Source of the DNA: Candidatus Poseidoniaceae archaeon
GTDB taxonomy: Archaea; Thermoplasmatota; Poseidoniia; Poseidoniales; Poseidoniaceae
Assembly (NCBI GenBank): GCA_029250345.1
Contig: JAQXFL010000033.1
Location: 1 to 37,159, forward strand
Length of the DNA stretch: 37,159 nt
Direction: 5' to 3'
Each line of letters opens with the position of its first letter. Position 1 is the stretch's first letter. Below are positions 1 through 9,607 of the stretch, piece after piece. The notes beneath the pieces were generated by a model. The model did not search any database. It was not told where the DNA came from and saw only the letters and a list, made by a program, of their open reading frames with translations. The position numbers and the translations under genes are program-made.

Positions 1-434
1 CCGGTGCCTCTGCAGGTGGAATTGTCCATAACCAACGGGTGTGGTTTGATTGCGTTGCCCCTCAAGTCGGTCATGAAATCTGTTCATCGGATGGAACGGT
101 TGCTGGAACTCGAATTGAAGCGGACCTGCATCAGGGATTAACTGGCTCAAACGTTCTCACCTTCGCTTCACATGATGCGACGCTGTTCTTCCTTGCTTCG
201 GGAGAAATGGACGGTGCTGAAACTGGTTCAATACTCTGGCAAGCCTCAGACGGTGAAATATCACCTGCCTATGACCCGTGGCCCGGACTGAACAACCATT
301 CAGCATCTGGAACGTATGGTGGACTTGTTCTTACTGAACACCATCTCATGTTCGCCTCACACGATGGTGTTCGTGGGCATGAAATCCATGCATGGAGTCA
401 CGGTCAAGTCACCGAAGATTGGTTGATTTGGTAG
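1..434 (+). CDS. Exported ELWxxDGT-repeat protein, 3' end only
   Basis: The reading frame is open from the first base (codons in frame from base 3) to a TAG at 432-434, so the ORF-track start at 39 is an artefact of the window edge. The visible ~144 residues contain a GHEICSSDGTVAGTR segment that matches the ELWxxDGT repeat found in large exported proteins of marine microbes, and a second weaker copy, RGHEIHAW, near the end. The C-terminus has no membrane segment or charged tail, unlike the other big surface proteins here, so the protein may be secreted or anchored from its unseen N-terminus. It converges on TrhO with no base between the two stop codons. The specific function is unknown; the repeat assignment is by pattern. 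Confidence 0.65.
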   Translation, partial: GASAGGIVHNQRVWFDCVAPQVGHEICSSDGTVAGTRIEADLHQGLTGSNVLTFASHDATLFFLASGEMDGAETGSILWQASDGEISPAYDPWPGLNNHSASGTYGGLVLTEHHLMFASHDGVRGHEIHAWSHGQVTEDWLIW

Positions 435-1259
435 TTATCGCAAATGAATGCAGTGTGGGCAAGATTCCTCGACCACATACTCTGGTGATTCTTGCTCTTC
501 AACCGTTAACGGTTGCCGACACGCAAAGCATTGCACAACATCGCTTTGTTCCAAATCCGGTCGCAATGCAACCCGATGATCGAATACAAAGCAATCGCCA
601 TCCCAGTGCTCGCCGCCAACCTCTTCGAAGTATCCGAGTATCCCGCCTTTGAGTTGTTTGACGTTGGAAAAACCAGCATCCATCATCACCACACTTGCTT
701 TCTCACAACGGATTCCGCCCGTACAGAACATCACAACCGGTGTGTCTTTCATATCCATCGGCAACTTACCGACTGCTTCTGGGAATGCTCGAAACGATTT
801 GATGTTCAAGTCGACAGCATTTTGAAACGTGCCCAATCGGATTTCGTAATCGTTTCGAGTATCGATGATTGCTACTTCTCGTCCTTCGTCAAGCCATTGC
901 TTAAACTCGGTTGGAGTAATCTCATCCCCTGTTCTTTGAGCAGGTTTTACATTATCCATGCCCAACGAAATGATTTCCTTTTTCAGTCGAACGTTCATTC
1001 TGTTAAACGGCTGATAGTCGGTGTAGGAGTATTTGAGCGTCATATCAGCAAATCGATTATCCTCATCCAAGAATTCACGATAAGTATCGATACCTTGTTG
1101 TTCACCTGCAAGAAAGAAATTGATTCCCTCGTGTGAGAGTAAAACGGTACCACGCAATCCCGCTTCCTGGCATTTAGCAAGGAAAGGTTGCCGAAGGTGG
1201 TCACGGTCAGGTAAATCGACAAAGCGGTATCCTGCAATGTTCGAAATCTGTTCCGCCAT
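435..1259 (-). CDS. trhO: tRNA uridine 5-hydroxylase TrhO (rhodanese family, UPF0176)
   Basis: TrhO enzymes hydroxylate U34 in the wobble position of some tRNAs using oxygen, the first step to 5-methoxy- or 5-carboxymethoxyuridine. The protein has the family layout: an N-terminal domain with LSHEGIN (residues 42-48), a rhodanese domain with the signature FCTGGIRCEKAS whose likely catalytic Cys is residue 179, and a C-terminal cysteine cluster, CFAC and CPHC, that probably binds zinc. I chose the ATG at 1259 (274 residues). The ORF-track start at 1547 lies inside nadE and adds an unrelated extension; an ATG at 1292, 7 bases beyond the nadE stop, is the alternative. It follows nadE closely on the same strand and is probably cotranscribed with it. 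Confidence 0.88.
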   Translation of the reverse strand: MAEQISNIAGYRFVDLPDRDHLRQPFLAKCQEAGLRGTVLLSHEGINFFLAGEQQGIDTYREFLDEDNRFADMTLKYSYTDYQPFNRMNVRLKKEIISLGMDNVKPAQRTGDEITPTEFKQWLDEGREVAIIDTRNDYEIRLGTFQNAVDLNIKSFRAFPEAVGKLPMDMKDTPVVMFCTGGIRCEKASVVMMDAGFSNVKQLKGGILGYFEEVGGEHWDGDCFVFDHRVALRPDLEQSDVVQCFACRQPLTVEEQESPEYVVEESCPHCIHLR

Positions 1260-1299
1260 GGTGGACTCACAAGCCTCAGCCTTTTGATTCATTCCGAAC

Positions 1300-3066
1300 T
1301 CAATATCGCCAGTCGTGACGAGAAGCGAGTGGACGGCGCCATCCTTGCCCGAAGGCTCGCTTTGACACGCGAGGTGCCGGTGACATTTGCCAGCGTTTAT
1401 GTTCACTGCGCTCCAGTCGTGTGAGAACTTCGACCACCTCACTGCGATCGAAACCCTTGGCCGCAATGGCCTCAGCATCGAGACCTTCCTCAATGTGGCA
1501 ATGCAAAATCGCATCGAGGGTCGGATACGGTGGCAATGAATCCTCATCTTTCTGGTCTGGCGCTAATTCTGCGGACGGCGGCTTGGTTCGGGAAGAGGCG
1601 TTGATTGGTGGGGTTCTTCCCGCTTGTTCAGCGCGAGCGTTGAAGACATCGGCAAGCCCGTAGACCTGCATTTTGTAGAGGTCGCCAAGCGGTGCGTAAC
1701 CGCCGGCCATATCACCGTACAGCGTACAGTAACCTTGAGCAATTTCGGATTTGTTGCCGGTGGCAATGGCCATTCGACCTTGAGCATTGGCGTGGGCCAT
1801 GACAATCAAGCCTCGGAGACGGGCTTGGAGGTTTTCAGAGGCAACGGGATGCCCATCGCTCAGCATGTCTCCAATTGAGGCTTCAACAGATGCATGGAAT
1901 GAATCGATTTCGATGGAATCGAACACAAGGCCAAGCGACTCAGCAGTATGTCGGGCATCATCGATGGAGTGCTGAGACGAATGACGGCTCGGCATGGCGA
2001 GCCCTGTTACGTTCTGTGGGCCAACAGCTGCTGCAGCAACACACGCTGCAACAGCAGAATCAATTCCGCCGGAGAGGCCCAGAACAATGGAATTGATACC
2101 GGATTTGCGGCAGTAATCGGAAAGACCGGTCACGACAGCGTCGGTGAGGTCTTCAAGCAGGTCTTTGTCGTATTCTCGTCCGTCATCGTCGGCAGAGAGG
2201 TGCCGTAAAGCATCGGAGCCGATGTTCAGTGCGTCCGGTGATTGTGATGGAATCCAGTGACACTTTTCAGCATCATCGATATCGACCATCAATACACCTT
2301 CTTGCCACGCAGGAGCGACAACCACTCGGCCATCAGGCCAAGCGACAAGTGAGTTGCCGTCAAACAACAAATCATCGTTACCTCCAACTTGGTTTGCCAG
2401 CAGGAATGGGTGTCCAAGAACTGCTGCAGCGGTACGGCATACATGGATGCGAGCACTCAATTTATCGGCGTGATACGGCGACGCTGAGAGATTGACTGTT
2501 GCGTCGAGGAGAACGCCTTGCCTGCCCCATTCAGCCAAATGTTCGATGGGGTCCGCAGAGTACGTCGAAGGCGTGAGACCTGCCGTTTGCCATGCGTCTT
2601 CGCATACCGTTACGCCAAGGTTGAGATCGGCAATTGTGCGGGCGATTCCGGAGCGATTATCCGGTTGAAAGTAGCGTGCTTCATCGAACACATCGTAGGT
2701 TGGAAGGAGTTGCTTTCTTGCCACGACATGAGAATTTCCTTCACCACTGGGATGAGCGCCCGATGAACCGGCTCGGACAACACCGTTTGCAGGGAGTTGT
2801 CGTTTGGCTTGAGGCAAAATCGGGGTCCCAACCAGAACTGGAAGATCAACACGCAGTGAACTCGCAGTCTTCTGTGCCAGAGAGATGAATTCTTCTTGCA
2901 GCAGTAAATCACGAGGAGGATACCCGGAGATGGCGAGTTCCGTTGTTACAGCGACATGAGCACCCTGACTGGAAGCGAGCGACGCAAGATGTTCGAGTCG
3001 AGTAGCATTACCCGTCAAGTCACCGACCGTAGGGTCAACTTGCAAAAGGCCAATCCATCGACTCAT
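1300..3066 (-). CDS. nadE: Glutamine-dependent NAD+ synthetase
   Basis: This enzyme amidates nicotinic acid adenine dinucleotide to NAD+ using ATP and glutamine. The N-terminal nitrilase-fold glutaminase domain shows the expected Glu-Lys-Cys triad: E43 in TELAISGYPPRDLLL, K118 in RKQLLPTYDVFDE and C155 in VTVCEDAW. The C-terminal ATP pyrophosphatase domain has the P-loop SGGIDS at residues 332-337 and a later GNKSE motif. The ATG at 3066 gives 588 residues, starting MSRWIGLLQVDP as in the family, 16 bases past the stop of the upstream surface protein. The ORF-track start at 3165 would overlap that gene and adds 33 non-homologous residues. It lies between the surface protein and trhO in an apparent three-gene transcript. 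Confidence 0.93.
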   Translation of the reverse strand: MSRWIGLLQVDPTVGDLTGNATRLEHLASLASSQGAHVAVTTELAISGYPPRDLLLQEEFISLAQKTASSLRVDLPVLVGTPILPQAKRQLPANGVVRAGSSGAHPSGEGNSHVVARKQLLPTYDVFDEARYFQPDNRSGIARTIADLNLGVTVCEDAWQTAGLTPSTYSADPIEHLAEWGRQGVLLDATVNLSASPYHADKLSARIHVCRTAAAVLGHPFLLANQVGGNDDLLFDGNSLVAWPDGRVVVAPAWQEGVLMVDIDDAEKCHWIPSQSPDALNIGSDALRHLSADDDGREYDKDLLEDLTDAVVTGLSDYCRKSGINSIVLGLSGGIDSAVAACVAAAAVGPQNVTGLAMPSRHSSQHSIDDARHTAESLGLVFDSIEIDSFHASVEASIGDMLSDGHPVASENLQARLRGLIVMAHANAQGRMAIATGNKSEIAQGYCTLYGDMAGGYAPLGDLYKMQVYGLADVFNARAEQAGRTPPINASSRTKPPSAELAPDQKDEDSLPPYPTLDAILHCHIEEGLDAEAIAAKGFDRSEVVEVLTRLERSEHKRWQMSPAPRVSKRAFGQGWRRPLASRHDWRY

Positions 3067-3082
3067 CGTATCACCAGGGCCG

Positions 3083-6000
3083 TCACTTATGCTGTACAAT
3101 TTCGCCTTCTGCGTTCTTGTACCACCATTCATTGGCTTCTTTGTCATGGTACCACCAGTAACCATCAGAGCCCATTACCCAGTCGGTTTCCTCGGTGTTT
3201 GAAGAAGGTGTGTCTTCGCTTACTGCGCCGGTTGCAGCTGCAGCCGTAGCCACTGATTCCGAACCGGTGTCGTCGACAGCGACCTCCTCTGCCTCTTCCT
3301 CTTCGTCTTCGTCTTCATACTCGAACTCAGAGGAGTATTCATCCCAATCGTATTCGGATTTAGAGCCGCGGTTGAGGGTTTTTCGACGAGCCCAAAGAAG
3401 ACCGGTCGTAATGATGGATACGAAGAGTAGCCCCGCTAAACTACCAAGCAATGGGTGAACATCGCCAAAGATTTGCTCTGAGAAAGAAACCTCGCGAGTT
3501 GGCCGGACATCAATGGATGGACCAATCGCACCTGTATCATCTACAATCTGAACTTCGACCCACTGCAAACCAGTTTGTGTAGGATTCCAGTCCGTGGCCA
3601 CCGGGACAATGCCTCCGAGAGGCACCTCAACGGTGACACGCTGTAGATTTGAGCGTTCACCTGTGGCTTGAACTTCTGTGAAAATCACCTCAACTGAGCC
3701 ATCGAGTGTACCCGTATTTTCAACATAGGCAGTGACAATAGAAGTTTGTCCAAGTTCAACTAGATAGCGTGAATACGTTATGGAAGTGCTTTGTAATTCA
3801 AACTCAGGCTTGAGCCATACCATGTCCCAAACAGCGACTGGAGAACCAGGTTCAGCACCGTCAAGACCGAGGACTTCGTTTCCTGCTAGGTCACGGCCAG
3901 CGACATACATGTGCACTGAAAGTCTGTTCTCAAGCATTTCATCGGTAATCTCGCTGAGGTCAAAAGAGCCAACAACTTCGAGCCTTAGACCGGAGAGATC
4001 TGTGCCGAGTAAGTTCAGTGGTTCGACTCCATTACGAAGACGGTCGCCGGTCGCTTTCTCTTCAACCCACCAAACGAGTTCGAGAGAGTCGACGTCCAAT
4101 CCTCCGGCTTCTGACATCAGGATTTTCACTTCATGAGATTCCGGTTCAAGAACCGAGAACGGTCGAGGATTCGAGACTTCTACCGGTTGAGGCCCTGTGC
4201 CGTCCACAATAATCCAGCGCACAGCGTTGTTAAGGTCGGTGGAGTCGATACCTTGACCTTCAAGACATCCCACTTTCCACGTGAGTGGAATGGTTTGGGT
4301 TGTCGATGGTGCTTGCAATGCTACAGACCAAACGCCATCAAGTGAATTGGCTGAAGAAGTGGAACCGGAGAACAAGAGGTCGATTTGGCAATCAAAGTCT
4401 GGAACGGTTCCTGTTTCCGAGAAGACGACGTTTCCTGCGATTTCGAATGGGCTGCTTGGAGCGATTCGAGCACCATCACCGAGCAATGCACCCTGCGAGA
4501 GAATGAGCGTTACGGTTTCTTCTGGAACTTCAAGAGCAGCGGAGAAACGCCATCGATGTTCTGGGAAGGCACGGAATACTTCCTGTCCTGCTCGGTCAAT
4601 CATGCGGATTCCTGGCTCTCTGCGTGTCTCGCCGAGGTCAGGGGTCGTCCAAGCGAGCTTGAAATCAACATTGAGCGTCAAATCGGTTTCGTAAGGGTCT
4701 GCTGGACCGTCGGCGCCAAGCATTTGACAGTCCTCAATCAAGACGTGAGGGCTGGTTGTCGTACAATTTCCAGTCGTAAAATCCCAACGAATCGGTAACG
4801 GGTCACTGCCTTGGTTTGACGCAAGTTCAACGATGACCGTCGTGAGGTCTGAACCGCCGTTTGGTTCGGTGATATCAACATCTAAGGTGTAAGGCATTTG
4901 TGGGTGAAGCCAAGGGTTCTTTCCGTCGGTATATGAATAAGCATTCGGAGCTACACTCGGGGCGCCGTCAACCGCCAACTGGTACATGAACAGGTGCTTA
5001 TCAACAACATCTGAGCCTCCAAACTCCAAAGGATGGCCTGCATCATCTGTGCCGGTCAAATAAACCGAAACTTTCTGCCCTAGACTGCCTCCGGTATCAT
5101 CCATCATGAACGTGTACTGCCCAATCAGTGGGCTCAAATCGTTCGGAGTGAACAGCGACATAGGCTGGTACTCGCCCTCATCTGGCCACTGGTTTGAATT
5201 GGCATCATCGAACCATTCTCGCCATACCATGGCTTGAATATTGGTTGGGAGAATTGGTTGGTCCGAAATCTGGATTTGGACCGTTTGAGTCGTTGACGGC
5301 ATACGATGGTCGTAGCGGTCCATGTTGACCTCGAGCACTCGCGGAGAGATGGTGTCAATGTGGAACGTTCGCTCAAGAGAGGTGAAGTCCGGATGGACCG
5401 AACCGTTTTCTGAGGTAAGTTCGATGCGCCATGTCAAAGGCCCGAAGGTGAACGGAACCGTGTCCTGATAGTTCCAAGTGTTCTCATCCAATGTTGTTGT
5501 GTTGGCAACCAGAACATCACCTCTGTAAAGCGAAAGCATTCCTTCTCCGTCCATGAAAGCGTCAATCGTAGAGACATTTTCGAATCCGACAAAGGCAGAG
5601 ATGTTGAGTTTAGTGTACGGAAGAAGGTAGTAATCCGATGAACCCAAAATGAGGTTTTCATCAGCGTTCGTGAAGGTCATAATGTTCAGTGTCAAATCAT
5701 TCTCATAGGCTTGGTTGCCGAAAACGCCGTATGTGAAAGTACTCGGCATGGAATACACGGTATTCGAAAGCTGGAGCCGTGTCGTTATTTTCATGGTATC
5801 CGTATCGTCCCATAACGGTAAAATCCGGAATTTTACATCGACGAGAACACTCGTGCCGGTTTGATTGAACGAGATTGACTCCGTTGGATGCAGTTCTATC
5901 AACTCAAAATCACCGGTTCCAAACGGTGTTGCCCCTGAGACTGGAACGGTCCACGTTGCCTGGTGATCATCATCAAGAACATCGAGGCGGATGGAACTCG

Positions 6001-9000
6001 GAGCAACTCCAATCACCGAGTACGACATACTGATTGTTCTCCATCGTTGACTTGGTGTGAGAACATCCACTTCAGGGTCAATGGTAGCGGTGTTCAAAAC
6101 AACGACTGCCGAGGAATTGAGACCGAGAACTTCAACGGTAAGACCGCCCTTTTGAGTAGAGGTGAGAGGCAATGGAATCTCATGCATACCGCCGACCAAA
6201 GGCAGCAATTTTCTGGCATCGTTGAGGTTGAGTACAAAAGTGGAATCGGACTCAAATGTTTGTGATGCCTGAGCGGAATAGGTGACCGAGAGACCGCTAA
6301 AATCGACGGTCGATGACGCATAGACTTCAATGTCGACTTCAACAAATCTTGTACCGAGATGATTCAAGCCGCCCTGGCCAGCAATCGATTGCTCGATGTT
6401 ATCACGAGTCGTCTGGTTGAGTTCAACATGCATAAGCGAAGTTTCATTGATCGTTTCAGATGCAAGAATCTGTGACTGATACAGCATGGTATAGCCGGTA
6501 ATAGAGGAATCAGCGTCCGTAACACCAAACGAGAAAGAGTGGAGTTCCGATAGCGGTACGAGGATTTTGGTTGTTGCATATCCTGAAGAGCCAACCGTTT
6601 CTGAAATGCTCTTGTTACCGTTTGAGAAAACGTCCTGCCAGCCCCAAGTACCGATGGTTGAGAAATCAGCACCCCACTCAAAGTCACCGTCATCGTTGAA
6701 ATCAAACCGTGGGTTGCTTGCGACTTCCCCGTAGTGAACACGGGTCTCAAACGATTCAACAGTCCAATATGCCAAGCCTGAATTCAACGGAACCAAACGG
6801 AACTGAAGCTCATACATTGGAGCCGATGAAGAAACATCGAAAGCACCCATGTTTGCCACAACCGTCCAAGATGCATTTGTTGTATCCCACATCTGGAGTT
6901 CGACATTGGTTCCTGTGACGCTACCGGTGACTCGTGATGTTGGTGCCACCAGTTGTCGAGAATCCATAGTTACGGAACAAGTAGAATCTCCTCGGTAGCC
7001 GTCAATATCGATTCCGGTGACGACGACTGTTGCGTTTTGCGCACCACCAGTCACATTCACCTCATCACCAATGGAATACAATTGCCCACCGTCTTGAACG
7101 AGAGGAGAAAGGAGTTCTCCGCCCCAGTTCCGTACAGCTTGTACCGTAAACATTCCACCGGTTCCTCCAGACACAGTAATTTGGTCGCCCACTGAATATC
7201 CCGAGCCTCGGCCAACAATCGACACTGAAGTTAGATTGCCACCAAGAGCGTAGACTGAATCGATTTCAATACGAGCGTTGAAATCTCCTCCCGAGAGAGT
7301 AATGAGGTCGTTCACCGCATACCCCGAGGCGTTGTTGAGGATGGTGTAACCTGTGATGGTGCCGCCTTGCCGGTTCGTATCGAGCACGGTGAAGTTTGCA
7401 TTGCTGTCCCCACCTGGTATGTTGAGAGTATCACCAACATCGTAATTGAGGCCAGGTGTACTGAATGAAATCGACGTGATTCCGCCACCGGTTTCAGTGA
7501 GACCAGTCGTGTAAAAGTAAGCGTCTGCGTCCCCACCTGAGATGTAGAGTTTATCGTAGAAACCGTAACCTGAACCGCCGCTAATGATGCTAATTGAAGT
7601 GATTGCGCCACCAGAAACTGAATCAATACTGACGCGCAGACCCGAGCCGGAACCGCCGCTCGTGAAAGCAAAACTCGTTGTCGAATAATTCGTTCCGCCG
7701 TTAAGGAGTGAATAACTGGTCGGAATTCCAGTGATAATCGGGCTGGCGGTATAGTCGATTTTCAAACCGCTACCGTTGCCGCCGCTCAATGCGACGTCGT
7801 TCGAGGAAGTGTATCCTGAACCGCCGTTCAACGAGGTGTAGAGTGATACAGCACCAGAACCGGTGATTGGCGTAGCTGTCGTCTGAATCTGTAGACCCGA
7901 ACCACTTCCGCCGTTTGGTGAGATGGTCTGTGAAGTGTATCCTGTGCCTCCCGCTGAAAGGCTTGAACCGTCCACGATACCTGACGTAACGGGGGTGGCA
8001 ACCGTAGCCACTGTGAGGCCAGTTCCGTTACCACCGCTGGTCGCTCTACCGTTACTGGTATTGGTGTAAAGGGAACCAACAGAAGTGACGCTCGAGAGTG
8101 AGTCAACTTCGTCTAAAATGTAAGGCAATGGACTGGTTTGAACGGTTAAACCGGTGCCGTGTGAACTGGTTGTTGCGACCGAGGACGAAGCAAGGTAAGC
8201 CCACCCCGGATCGAGAACATCGACTGTTGTTGCGGAGCCGTATGCGGTGAATTGGCCGTTCGCACCGCACATCGACTCAGAATTTCCGAGGTTTTGCCAA
8301 TCGGAATACCTTGTCGACATTGTCCCATCACCCGTCAGCGAATAGACGAGCGGAAGTATTCCATCCGAACCAGCCGAAAGAGAGAGCCGAATGCGTATCG
8401 AATCATGGACCGACTCATCGATGAGGTGGAGCGGTACTGTGAATGTATTCGAGCCAGTGAAGCCGGGAATTTCAACACCGTTGTCATCGAGTACCGTCCA
8501 GTTGAGTGATGCACCCGCAGGTACATAGGCGTCAATATTCATCGGTGCATAGATCGTTTTTGCCACTTGGAAGGAAGACGAGGAAGACCAACCAATACTC
8601 GGACTTGTCCAGTTCGAAACCGGTGGGGAAGCGATGCGAACATCGTCAAAGAACCAGTAATCATAGGTCGAACCTGTGCCGCCGGTTTGCAACATACGGA
8701 TTTGGGTGTTTGAATGCAATGCTGCTGCGGGCAATGTCCCAGTCCACTGCAGTGGAGGTTGATTGAAGGTGCTGCCGGACCATGTTTGGAGCGTTGTCCA
8801 AGTGCCTGAAGCGGTTTTGTATCGCAGTTGAAGGTCTTCGTTGGTGTCCGGTTCTTCACCGCAACTGGAAGTACCTTGTCGAATCCAAATATGAATAGGA
8901 ACAGCGTTTGCACCTGCCAAATTGATGGTTGGAGAGGTTGCGTGTTCAGAAGATGAGGCAGAAGGTGCTTGTGTTTTGATTGAACCTCCCGAGGTGCCGT

Positions 9001-9478
9001 TGACACCGCATGCGTTCGTGTAAAGGCCGACATAAGAGGAACTGGACACCGTCCAACCCTGTAGCCCGTTGTTGAAATCCCAGAGAGTGCCTGCGCGTGA
9101 ACCGGTCAAGAAGCCGTCAGCGTCAACAGTTGCACCATCATTGACTGCATCACTGTGACCCCATGCAGAAGTACCACTCCACACTAAGCCGTTTGATGAG
9201 GGCTCGATTCCGGGGGACATTGAGAGATGAACATCAGTCACAGGTTGGGATGAAGGGACGTCGAGCGTCAACTCATCACTGTAGAGGCCAGAGCCGTCTA
9301 AAAACAACTGTGAGGCTGGGTCACCACCGGATGCCAACGAAACCGAAGATTCTCTGAGTTCACCGGATGTATCCGTTTCTGCAGTAGATGCAAGAAATGT
9401 ACTCAGTGGCCCGGTCAACATCAAGAACAGTATGAGAAAACATAGCAATTTTAACCGATACCCTGCCGACATCAACAT
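3083..9478 (-). CDS. Giant single-pass surface protein (2131 aa)
   Basis: The N-terminus is a signal/anchor (LLCFLILFLMLTG). The ectodomain has a MAM- or jellyroll-like domain (about residues 133-285, opening WDFNNGLQGW and closing WFFDDVRI), then about ten glycine-rich repeats of ~40 residues (about 414-829). A long beta-rich stretch follows, then a CARDB-like domain with VELGQTSIVTAYVENTG before one transmembrane helix (about 2007-2030). The cytoplasmic tail starts with basic residues, becomes strongly acidic (EDEDEEEEAEE) and ends in an aromatic motif, SDGYWWYHDKEANEWWY. I chose the ATG at 9478, or 9472, because the ORF-track start adds 17 residues before the signal. It is probably a cell-surface adhesin, envelope component or substrate-binding protein. 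I do not recognise a catalytic domain. It is first in a likely transcript with nadE and trhO. Confidence 0.8.
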   Translation of the reverse strand: MLMSAGYRLKLLCFLILFLMLTGPLSTFLASTAETDTSGELRESSVSLASGGDPASQLFLDGSGLYSDELTLDVPSSQPVTDVHLSMSPGIEPSSNGLVWSGTSAWGHSDAVNDGATVDADGFLTGSRAGTLWDFNNGLQGWTVSSSSYVGLYTNACGVNGTSGGSIKTQAPSASSSEHATSPTINLAGANAVPIHIWIRQGTSSCGEEPDTNEDLQLRYKTASGTWTTLQTWSGSTFNQPPLQWTGTLPAAALHSNTQIRMLQTGGTGSTYDYWFFDDVRIASPPVSNWTSPSIGWSSSSSFQVAKTIYAPMNIDAYVPAGASLNWTVLDDNGVEIPGFTGSNTFTVPLHLIDESVHDSIRIRLSLSAGSDGILPLVYSLTGDGTMSTRYSDWQNLGNSESMCGANGQFTAYGSATTVDVLDPGWAYLASSSVATTSSHGTGLTVQTSPLPYILDEVDSLSSVTSVGSLYTNTSNGRATSGGNGTGLTVATVATPVTSGIVDGSSLSAGGTGYTSQTISPNGGSGSGLQIQTTATPITGSGAVSLYTSLNGGSGYTSSNDVALSGGNGSGLKIDYTASPIITGIPTSYSLLNGGTNYSTTSFAFTSGGSGSGLRVSIDSVSGGAITSISIISGGSGYGFYDKLYISGGDADAYFYTTGLTETGGGITSISFSTPGLNYDVGDTLNIPGGDSNANFTVLDTNRQGGTITGYTILNNASGYAVNDLITLSGGDFNARIEIDSVYALGGNLTSVSIVGRGSGYSVGDQITVSGGTGGMFTVQAVRNWGGELLSPLVQDGGQLYSIGDEVNVTGGAQNATVVVTGIDIDGYRGDSTCSVTMDSRQLVAPTSRVTGSVTGTNVELQMWDTTNASWTVVANMGAFDVSSSAPMYELQFRLVPLNSGLAYWTVESFETRVHYGEVASNPRFDFNDDGDFEWGADFSTIGTWGWQDVFSNGNKSISETVGSSGYATTKILVPLSELHSFSFGVTDADSSITGYTMLYQSQILASETINETSLMHVELNQTTRDNIEQSIAGQGGLNHLGTRFVEVDIEVYASSTVDFSGLSVTYSAQASQTFESDSTFVLNLNDARKLLPLVGGMHEIPLPLTSTQKGGLTVEVLGLNSSAVVVLNTATIDPEVDVLTPSQRWRTISMSYSVIGVAPSSIRLDVLDDDHQATWTVPVSGATPFGTGDFELIELHPTESISFNQTGTSVLVDVKFRILPLWDDTDTMKITTRLQLSNTVYSMPSTFTYGVFGNQAYENDLTLNIMTFTNADENLILGSSDYYLLPYTKLNISAFVGFENVSTIDAFMDGEGMLSLYRGDVLVANTTTLDENTWNYQDTVPFTFGPLTWRIELTSENGSVHPDFTSLERTFHIDTISPRVLEVNMDRYDHRMPSTTQTVQIQISDQPILPTNIQAMVWREWFDDANSNQWPDEGEYQPMSLFTPNDLSPLIGQYTFMMDDTGGSLGQKVSVYLTGTDDAGHPLEFGGSDVVDKHLFMYQLAVDGAPSVAPNAYSYTDGKNPWLHPQMPYTLDVDITEPNGGSDLTTVIVELASNQGSDPLPIRWDFTTGNCTTTSPHVLIEDCQMLGADGPADPYETDLTLNVDFKLAWTTPDLGETRREPGIRMIDRAGQEVFRAFPEHRWRFSAALEVPEETVTLILSQGALLGDGARIAPSSPFEIAGNVVFSETGTVPDFDCQIDLLFSGSTSSANSLDGVWSVALQAPSTTQTIPLTWKVGCLEGQGIDSTDLNNAVRWIIVDGTGPQPVEVSNPRPFSVLEPESHEVKILMSEAGGLDVDSLELVWWVEEKATGDRLRNGVEPLNLLGTDLSGLRLEVVGSFDLSEITDEMLENRLSVHMYVAGRDLAGNEVLGLDGAEPGSPVAVWDMVWLKPEFELQSTSITYSRYLVELGQTSIVTAYVENTGTLDGSVEVIFTEVQATGERSNLQRVTVEVPLGGIVPVATDWNPTQTGLQWVEVQIVDDTGAIGPSIDVRPTREVSFSEQIFGDVHPLLGSLAGLLFVSIITTGLLWARRKTLNRGSKSEYDWDEYSSEFEYEDEDEEEEAEEVAVDDTGSESVATAAAATGAVSEDTPSSNTEETDWVMGSDGYWWYHDKEANEWWYKNAEGEIVQHK
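6990..8237 (-). repeat. About ten coding repeats of ~40 aa in the giant surface protein
   Basis: Within the giant protein about ten degenerate units follow one another, each built around a [SN]GGSGY core, a short beta stretch and a second GG turn. The first five units end in a GSGL pattern with a TATPI-like strand. The later five carry a Y-x-V-G-D segment and an SGGD-x-NA turn, so the array is two blended subfamilies. Similar GSGY/GG repeats are known from phage and marine surface proteins, where they form beta-helical or beta-solenoid stalks. Boundaries are approximate and read by eye. Confidence 0.75.
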
Positions 9479-9607
9479 TCCGTAGCGGTCTAACGATTTG
9501 AAACATACCCAAGCCCAATCCGGAGCCACTGCTGCGAATCAGTGGAAAAGGAAACTCCTCATGCCACCTTTGAGAAGGGTGAGGTTCAAGACAAAAAGGC
9601 TTCTCGC

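Noticed and set aside
513-1136. 207-codon plus-strand ORF
   Set aside because: It is wholly antisense to trhO, whose protein shows strong family motifs; no recognisable protein signature in the ORF.
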